39,107 nucleotides of DNA from Bacillota bacterium (GTDB lineage: Bacteria; Bacillota; Clostridia; Acetivibrionales; DSM-1351): the NCBI GenBank assembly GCA_023444055.1, contig JAEZRV010000025.1:1-39107 (forward strand), written 5' to 3'. A program made the position numbers and the translations under genes. Each line of letters begins with the position of its first letter. Within the stretch, counting starts at the first letter, position 1. Shown piece after piece: positions 34,336-39,107 of the stretch. The notes under the pieces were generated by a model that searched no databases, was not told where the DNA came from, and saw only the letters and a program-made list of their open reading frames with translations.

Positions 34336-34785
34336 TTATTCCATTTGTGAGCTCGGAGTACCGTTTTGAAATTTTTTCAATGCGTAGTTAAATTCTTTTG
34401 CAACTCTTTTATCATTTATCCACAACACCAGATTGACAGTTAAATCAATCACGAATATGGAGATTCCAAGCGATATTGCCATAGAGATGCTTGTGAGCAT
34501 TCCCCCAAAATAGAGAACCGACAGTACGACTACTTCAAGTAAAAGAAAATGAATCACATTTCTTATAGCTGTCTGCCTAAAAGACAATTCTCTCTTTGAA
34601 TATTTCACAAGCATGGGAAGTGATGCAAGCACACCAAATATAAGAGGTGACAGAAATGCTTCATAGCCAAAACGAGGATCCGGTTCAAATAACATTCCGA
34701 TCAAAGCCATAGCTGCGGAAATGCAAGTAATCGATACAAAAAAGCTCATCATAACCTTTTTTACAAAGAATGTTTTGAAGTCCAT
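34336..34785 (-). CDS. DUF3021 family membrane protein
   Basis: 149 residues from ATG 34785 (GGGAGG eight bases upstream; the longer 34809 frame lacks one). Four hydrophobic segments are visible: 'FFVSITCISAAMALIGML', 'FLSPLIFGVLASLPMLV', 'VIHFLLLEVVVLSVLYFGG' and 'ISMAISLGISIFVIDLTVNLVLW'. These fit DUF3021, whose genes habitually follow a small LytTR regulator. In known pairs the membrane protein is thought to modulate the LytTR protein. It begins one base after the LytTR stop, so the two are translationally coupled. Confidence 0.85.
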   Translation of the reverse strand: MDFKTFFVKKVMMSFFVSITCISAAMALIGMLFEPDPRFGYEAFLSPLIFGVLASLPMLVKYSKRELSFRQTAIRNVIHFLLLEVVVLSVLYFGGMLTSISMAISLGISIFVIDLTVNLVLWINDKRVAKEFNYALKKFQNGTPSSQME

Positions 34786-34786
34786 C

Positions 34787-35230
34787 TTATTTCCCTCCCA
34801 TGACAGCATGCTTCAATTCCGGCACATATTGCCGTGAGATAATTATTTTTTCGCCGTTTTTCATATGAGCCGTAAACCGTCCGTTTAAAGCCGGGCTTAT
34901 GCTTTCAAGCTTCATCAGGTTGATAACAAAGGATTTGGAGCACCGGATAAAATGTTTATCCGCATAGGCATTTTGAAGCTCATATAAACGGATTTTAAGT
35001 TCATACGACCTGCTCTTTGTATAGGCAAACACCCGCTCGTCAACCGCCTCAAAATAGAAAACATCAGAGAGATTAAACTGATAAATACGTTCGTCTATGC
35101 TTCCTGTTAATGTTGTACCCTTGGTGAGAGCATATGATCGTATGCTCTCGATATCAGGCGTAACCTCAACGCATTCTATAATGAGACACTCGTCGGCTTT
35201 GTCGCTAATTTGCTTGATTCGCACTTTCAT
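34787..35230 (-). CDS. LytTR DNA-binding regulator without receiver domain
   Basis: 147 residues. Residues 45-147 form a LytTR domain ('DVFYFEAVDERVFAYTKS', 'FIRCSKSFVINLMKLESI', 'GEKIIISRQY'), which binds direct repeats through beta strands. The first 40 residues are a short helical/beta extension, with no phospho-acceptor Asp, so it is not a response regulator like AgrA. It is typical of stand-alone LytTR regulators paired with DUF3021, often autoregulatory. It starts two bases after the hydrolase stop, so the hydrolase, regulator and DUF3021 genes form one tight operon with GC-richer composition than the flanks. Confidence 0.9.
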   Translation of the reverse strand: MKVRIKQISDKADECLIIECVEVTPDIESIRSYALTKGTTLTGSIDERIYQFNLSDVFYFEAVDERVFAYTKSRSYELKIRLYELQNAYADKHFIRCSKSFVINLMKLESISPALNGRFTAHMKNGEKIIISRQYVPELKHAVMGGK

Positions 35231-35232
35231 GA

Positions 35233-36531
35233 TTAATATTCCTTTTCAATTTTCGGCTCTCCTGTGTCCTTTAAATAACTGTTAAAAAACTCCATAACAA
35301 CCTTGTTCATGGTCTCAATACAATACCGTTCATCAATCGTTCCCACACCGAGCATTCCAGCAAGCAAGGGGGAAAACAACGGTAGATCAGTAAAGTTCAG
35401 ATGTCCCGCGTTTTTAAACACCGTTTCATATGCACAGACAGCGTTTTTCGTGGCATAAAAATTATTGTAAGTGTCTCCAACGAGTTCCTTTGAATTTGTG
35501 TAATGATCCTCCGCATAAACATTTAAAAGCGGAATAGGATAAGGTGTATCGTTTAGGACAACCGCATTGTTTTCAAATGCCACCTCTTCGCCTAACATGG
35601 TTCCGTCAAGGATTATTACAGCATCGATATCGTCACGTTCTCTGCCAACTTGTGCGGATGTCGCTCCCCCGAGAGAGTGCCCCATCAGACCCATTTTCTC
35701 CGTATTGATGACGGAAAAGAGTATATCCGCATTATCATTGTCACATTCTGATAGTATTGTATCCAAAACGAAGTTTTCATCATCCGTGCGAAGCTTCATC
35801 CACTCTTTAGTGGTATTGTAAATCTCTTCTTCATGCTGTGTGTCATGAACAGCATTAATTCCGGACGCCTTATTAATGAAATTGGTGTCCACAATTGTAA
35901 GCTTTCCACTTGTATCCATCGTATAAAACGCGTGATATGTATGTCCGATGCTTGCGACGACATACCCGTTCGAGGCAAGCTCCGCAAACGTAGAATAATT
36001 GCTTCCGCTGAAGCCAAACGCGCCGTGAGAAAAAACAACAAGTGGATATGTCTTATCGGTGTTTTCAGGATACCAGAATTCTACCGTCAAGGCTCTGTTT
36101 TCGCCGGACTGAGAAAATCCATCCATTCTGCTGGTATCAGTCCAAGTGTATTTCGCCGTAGCTATTTCATACCCACCTGTTGTTTTGGGCTGGCCGTACT
36201 GCGGAAATAGAATGGCAAGAGACAGCGCAAAGGTAAAGATAAAGCAGTTCTTTACAAAACGTAGGATGTTTTTCCCTAATTTGTATTCTTTGCCCTTTTT
36301 TCTGACGAGTATGACCGTGCTGGTAAGAGCCTGTATGACCAACACGAGTAAAAATACTACATAGCGAAAGCTCCATTCGTAAATCCCCGTGAAAAGTGAT
36401 AGTCCGAAAATCATCAGTAAAGCTATGCTGATAATTCCTTTTTCTTCTCTGTGACTATTCCTTGTTATGATTGACCAAACGAGAAAAAACGTTTCAAGCG
36501 TAAGTAATAAAACCAGTATTATAATTCCCAT
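35233..36531 (-). CDS. Membrane-anchored alpha/beta hydrolase (PAF-acetylhydrolase/dienelactone-like)
   Basis: 432 residues from ATG 36531 with GGAGG eight bases upstream (the frame extends 15 codons further). Four hydrophobic segments fill residues 1-110. The extracytoplasmic or membrane-near hydrolase domain starts near 115. 'PLVVFSHGAFG' supplies the oxyanion strand, GHSLGG near 284-289 the nucleophile (Ser286), 'VIILDGTM' an acidic strand and 'FKNAGHLNFTD' the catalytic His. It is a lipase/esterase class enzyme of unknown substrate. Codon use and GC are visibly higher than in the neighbours; the row 35641-35700 holds 35 G/C in 60 by hand count. This suggests acquisition as a unit with the LytTR/DUF3021 pair. 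Confidence 0.85.
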   Translation of the reverse strand: MGIIILVLLLTLETFFLVWSIITRNSHREEKGIISIALLMIFGLSLFTGIYEWSFRYVVFLLVLVIQALTSTVILVRKKGKEYKLGKNILRFVKNCFIFTFALSLAILFPQYGQPKTTGGYEIATAKYTWTDTSRMDGFSQSGENRALTVEFWYPENTDKTYPLVVFSHGAFGFSGSNYSTFAELASNGYVVASIGHTYHAFYTMDTSGKLTIVDTNFINKASGINAVHDTQHEEEIYNTTKEWMKLRTDDENFVLDTILSECDNDNADILFSVINTEKMGLMGHSLGGATSAQVGRERDDIDAVIILDGTMLGEEVAFENNAVVLNDTPYPIPLLNVYAEDHYTNSKELVGDTYNNFYATKNAVCAYETVFKNAGHLNFTDLPLFSPLLAGMLGVGTIDERYCIETMNKVVMEFFNSYLKDTGEPKIEKEY

Positions 36532-37220
36532 AATTGCATCCTCCAAATTTAATTTCTGTCCCAAGTATAGGTGCAAATTACCTTGAGAGCAAGCGATATT
36601 GGATAAGATGCGTTTTGGGAGGATAAGCTGCGAGAATCCACATTAATTGCCTTGCTTTTTATTGTACATCAAGTTTGTGAATATTTAAAGTGGTTATATA
36701 CTAAAAAGTCGACACAAAAAGGCTAATTTTTTTCTGCATTATGTTCCGTATAATAGGCATTTCCTAAGTCCTTAAATGGCTGAAGTTTATTAAAATATGA
36801 TTAATAGCAATTATCATGCTATATGCAATTGCTATTGAACAGCCCCTTTAACTGTTACTCTTCTTATACTTATCTATTATACTATTTATCCTAGTTCAGA
36901 AATTTATTAGAAAATTTATTTCTTCGTAATCACATAATTCGCTCCAAATTAACCGTGTTTACTGTGCCTAAAAATATGTACTTTTATAGTGAAGCACATT
37001 TCCAACCCCATATACCCCACTTTACAAAATTACCTAACGCATCTAAAATGGAAATATAATACTAATCCTATTTTAAAATCGAGGAACATTTTTTCATACG
37101 GATTAGTATTGAACAACATTTGCAGACTACATCCATTCTCCACAGATGCGGCTATTTAGAAATGTGATACCATATTTTAAAATGCAAATTAGAATAAATC
37201 ACTAAAAGGAGGTTACACAA
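36532..37220. other. Intergenic region with two inverted repeats
   Basis: No gene is seen in these 689 bases. AATAGCAATT (36803-36812) and AATTGCTATT (36827-36836) form a perfect 10-base stem. AATACTAATC (37058-37067) and GATTAGTATT (37101-37110) form another with a 33-base loop. Both right arms run into TTGAACA, so they may be related short repeats. AAAGGAGG at the right end is the ribosome site of the GNAT gene. Confidence 0.45.
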
Positions 37221-37718
37221 ATGCAGATTGAATTTGAGAAAATGGATATCAAACATCAAAAGTCTATAATGAAAATATTCAATTATTACATAGAAAATAG
37301 TACAGCAGCATTCGCGCAGTCTGCTCTACCTGAACAATTCTTTGGTATGCTATTAGAGAAATCAAAAGGGTTTCCAGCTTATGCAATCATAAATCCAGAG
37401 AATGATGAGGTTTTAGGCTTCTTCATGTTAAGTGCTTATAATCCCTTCTCAACGTTTAAAGAAACAGCTACTATTAGTTACTTCATTTCTAAAGACTATG
37501 TTGGAAAAGGTATTGGAGCACAATGTCTAAAAAGATTAGAAGCTGAAGCCTTACAATCAGGTATAAAGCATATCCTCGCACAAATTTCGTCAGAAAATCA
37601 TGGAAGTCTGAATTTCCATTCAAAACATGGATTTAAAGTCTGTGGCACATTAAAAAATATTGGTTATAAGCTTGACCGGCAGTTTGATGTGATTTATATG
37701 CAAAAAGACTTGAGCTAA
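37221..37718 (+). CDS. GNAT N-acetyltransferase (phosphinothricin/amino-acid acetyltransferase type)
   Basis: 165 residues, cytoplasmic. It would transfer acetyl from acetyl-CoA to an amine. The acetyl-CoA pyrophosphate loop 'VGKGIGAQCL' near 93-102 follows the strand 'ATISYFIS'. The C-terminal 'SENHGSLNFHSKHGFKVCG' is characteristic of the PAT/YwnH-like subfamily. Substrate unknown; relatives acetylate methionine sulfone/sulfoximine or phosphinothricin. AAAGGAGG precedes the ATG. It ends four bases inside the 3' end of the convergent DUF421 gene. Confidence 0.9.
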   Translation: MQIEFEKMDIKHQKSIMKIFNYYIENSTAAFAQSALPEQFFGMLLEKSKGFPAYAIINPENDEVLGFFMLSAYNPFSTFKETATISYFISKDYVGKGIGAQCLKRLEAEALQSGIKHILAQISSENHGSLNFHSKHGFKVCGTLKNIGYKLDRQFDVIYMQKDLS

Positions 37719-38422
37719 GCATTTTTAATACATATTTGTACATTGTAATTAGCATCAACTGTAGCCAATAATATGTCTTTTGGATCTTTATTATATGTTT
37801 TACTTAGTACGTCAATTAGCCAGCCCTTAGTTTTGTTAATTTCATGGAGGGCTATCAAATCAATTTGCCCCTCTCTGATAACTACAACCGGCAAAAAGAA
37901 GGGGCTTTTAGGTATCTGCATGTCATTTGGAGTAAGTGTTTGATAAGCTGAGTCCAAAAATATAGATATTTTACCCCCAGGCTCCCATAAAGCTATAGCT
38001 ATCTTCTTTATATCATCTACCTTTTCAGCTCTAATTTCTGATAATAGAAAATCAAGAGTAATCTTTGCTTTAGCCATATTTTTATATATAATTTCACCGT
38101 TTCTGATAATAGGAAGCGGAGGAGGAGAAAGAAGCTTATCAAGTTTCCTAAATTTGAGTGTTAACTCTAAAGACAAAAGATACATAACCACCAATACTAG
38201 TGTAGTCGTTATTGATCCAGTCATTCCCAGATGCTGATCAGATAGAGGATGTGCTAATATATTACCTAAAATAATAGCCATTATAAAATCAAGCAGCCTC
38301 AATTGTGAGATTGCTCTCTGACCCAGAAATTTAGCTGCTATGAGAAGTACCAAAAAAGCTACAACGGCGCGGATAATCCATTGAACTATTGTCAGATTTT
38401 CCTGAGAAAAGAAAAAATCCAT
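37715..38422 (-). CDS. DUF421 (YetF-type) membrane protein
   Basis: 235 residues. Three N-terminal hydrophobic segments ('WIIRAVVAFLVLLIAAKFLG', 'LLDFIMAIILGNILAH', 'TTTLVLVVMYLLSLEL') carry the DUF421 signature 'GQRAISQLRLLDF'. A cytoplasmic domain with 'PPPLPIIRNGEI' and 'LLSEIRAEKVDDIKK' follows. Family members such as Bacillus YetF, YrbG and YkjA are common in spore formers, and some influence germination or envelope properties. The precise role is not known. GGGAGG precedes the ATG. It overlaps the GNAT gene by four bases, tail to tail. Confidence 0.92.
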   Translation of the reverse strand: MDFFFSQENLTIVQWIIRAVVAFLVLLIAAKFLGQRAISQLRLLDFIMAIILGNILAHPLSDQHLGMTGSITTTLVLVVMYLLSLELTLKFRKLDKLLSPPPLPIIRNGEIIYKNMAKAKITLDFLLSEIRAEKVDDIKKIAIALWEPGGKISIFLDSAYQTLTPNDMQIPKSPFFLPVVVIREGQIDLIALHEINKTKGWLIDVLSKTYNKDPKDILLATVDANYNVQICIKNA

Positions 38423-38635
38423 GTAGATATACCTCCCGTTAAATATTTATTAGTAGTATGGTATTTTTATAAATATATTATAAATAATGATAAAAATTTT
38501 TTTATGCTACTCTAGTAATAACCACCATCTCAGATGGGGTATTATTATTTCGTTTAAGAATAATATAAGCAAAAGCAATTGGATCTTCAATAAAAATCTT
38601 CAGTTTCCTCTCTACCACATCTATTTAGAACAAAA

Positions 38636-38693
38636 AAATGGTAACCTTAAGGAGAAGTCGTTCTTAGACTTCTCTACCTTAAGGTTACCATTT
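38636..38693 (-). terminator. Strong terminator of the Ig-like protein gene
   Basis: A perfect 17-base stem (38636-38652 with 38677-38693) is extended by an inner AGAAGTC/GACTTCT stem. On the minus strand T7 follows. The neighbouring bases 38423-38635 hold only a small inverted repeat near 38523-38540 and no gene. Confidence 0.88.
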
Positions 38694-38732
38694 CAAATGA
38701 ATTTATTCCTTATACCGAATATACTTTATATT

Positions 38733-39107
38733 CTAGTATTGATATCCATAGGTTTTGACTACTGTATTAAAAGTAACTGGAGCTAATCCTGATACCGTAG
38801 CTGTTACTTGCAATGTTTGTTCAATATATGAATATTGAGAATATACCTGAAACCCTTCTCCTAAAAATCCAGAAGCAGTATTTGCAGCAGTTGCAATACC
38901 ATTTGAATCAGTATATACCGTAATAGTCCTTGAATATGTACCTCTCATAAGAGACGTAATATATGAATTGCTAGACACTTCAAATGTAACAGGTGTATTA
39001 ATAACTGGTTCACCGTTTTCATTTAATACACATACTTTTTGCGGAGTCATAAATCCACGTCCACCTGGAACCACCGCCGAAGGATTCGATAAATTTACTG
39101 TTTGTTC
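38733..39107 (-). CDS. Ig-like-repeat surface protein, 3' part only
   Basis: The frame is open to the right edge, so this is the C-terminal 124 residues of a larger protein; the GTG at 39074 is not its start. The visible part is a bacterial Ig-like (invasin/Big_1-type) beta-sandwich. 'KVCVLNENGEPVINTPVTFEV' gives the opening strands, 'TVYTDSNGIATAANTASGF' the characteristic 'D..G.A' turn, and 'LQVTATVSGLAPVTFNTVV' the closing strands. Such domains form stalks of secreted or cell-surface, sometimes spore-surface, proteins. No LPxTG or S-layer anchor is seen at the C-terminus, which ends 'VVKTYGYQY'. The anchoring part, if any, lies outside the window. Confidence 0.75.
   Translation of the reverse strand, partial: EQTVNLSNPSAVVPGGRGFMTPQKVCVLNENGEPVINTPVTFEVSSNSYITSLMRGTYSRTITVYTDSNGIATAANTASGFLGEGFQVYSQYSYIEQTLQVTATVSGLAPVTFNTVVKTYGYQY

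Noticed and set aside
34787..35230. LytTR protein as the missing AgrA
   Set aside because: It lacks a receiver domain, is 12 kb away, lies in a tight operon with DUF3021 and has different base composition. It is a stand-alone LytTR regulator.
35833..36210. Plus-strand frame of 125 codons opposite the alpha/beta hydrolase
   Set aside because: It has no Shine-Dalgarno, its composition is unlike a protein, and it lies fully antisense to a gene with clear catalytic motifs.
1..39107. CRISPR arrays, prophage, restriction-modification or toxin-antitoxin systems
   Set aside because: No regularly spaced short repeats, integrase, phage structural genes, methyltransferases or Cas-like proteins were seen anywhere in the window.

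Overview
The window is AT-rich DNA from a Gram-positive anaerobe of the class Clostridia. The signs are strong GGAGG ribosome binding sites, a T-box leader on leuS, an Agr-type peptide signalling locus, and PepF, M29, DUF421 and LytTR/DUF3021 families. A Ruminiclostridium-like spore former is plausible, but the genus is inferred from protein flavour, not proven.

Region 1 (about 1-16100, almost all minus strand) is a glycan and surface-structure region. At its left end are three genes of the UDP-2,3-diacetamido-glucuronate pathway: 3-dehydrogenase wlbA, N-acetyltransferase wlbB and aminotransferase wlbC. Next come a short DivIVA-like coiled-coil protein, a DNRLRE-type structural protein, and three tandem paralogous glycosyltransferase-like proteins of the fucosyltransferase fold. 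Two small anchored or secreted unknowns and a two-helix membrane peptide follow. At the right end are a sugar-nucleotide SDR, an orphan two-subunit thiamine-diphosphate E1 enzyme (alpha and beta, without E2 or E3) and a mannose-1-phosphate guanylyltransferase. Two promoter-like sites resembling the sporulation sigma-K consensus precede the DNRLRE gene and the first glycosyltransferase. This suggests, as inference only, a spore-surface glycoprotein system.

Region 2 (16250-19240, plus strand) is leuS behind a canonical Leu T-box leader with a CUC specifier.

Region 3 (19360-22540, plus strand) is an Agr-like quorum-sensing locus. It holds agrB, three separate agrD-like peptide genes (the middle one frameshifted) and a GHKL sensor kinase. 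Each peptide gene has its own promoter, and terminators follow the second and third. There is no response regulator. The peptides contain neither Cys nor Ser at the usual ring position; one Thr is conserved in all three. Every gene of this locus seems to start with TTG or GTG.

Region 4 (22698-33720) holds a SWIM/SNF2 helicase, a secreted calcineurin-type phosphoesterase, an M29 aminopeptidase and oligoendopeptidase F on the minus strand, then an SPFH/zinc-ribbon gene and a zinc-ribbon membrane protein like Bacillus YdjI/YdjG. A 119-base multi-hairpin element follows.

Region 5 (34052-39107) holds tRNA-Arg(CCT), a GC-richer three-gene operon (alpha/beta hydrolase, LytTR regulator, DUF3021 membrane protein) that looks acquired, a GNAT acetyltransferase, a DUF421 membrane protein, and the 3' end of an Ig-like-repeat surface protein that runs off the right edge.
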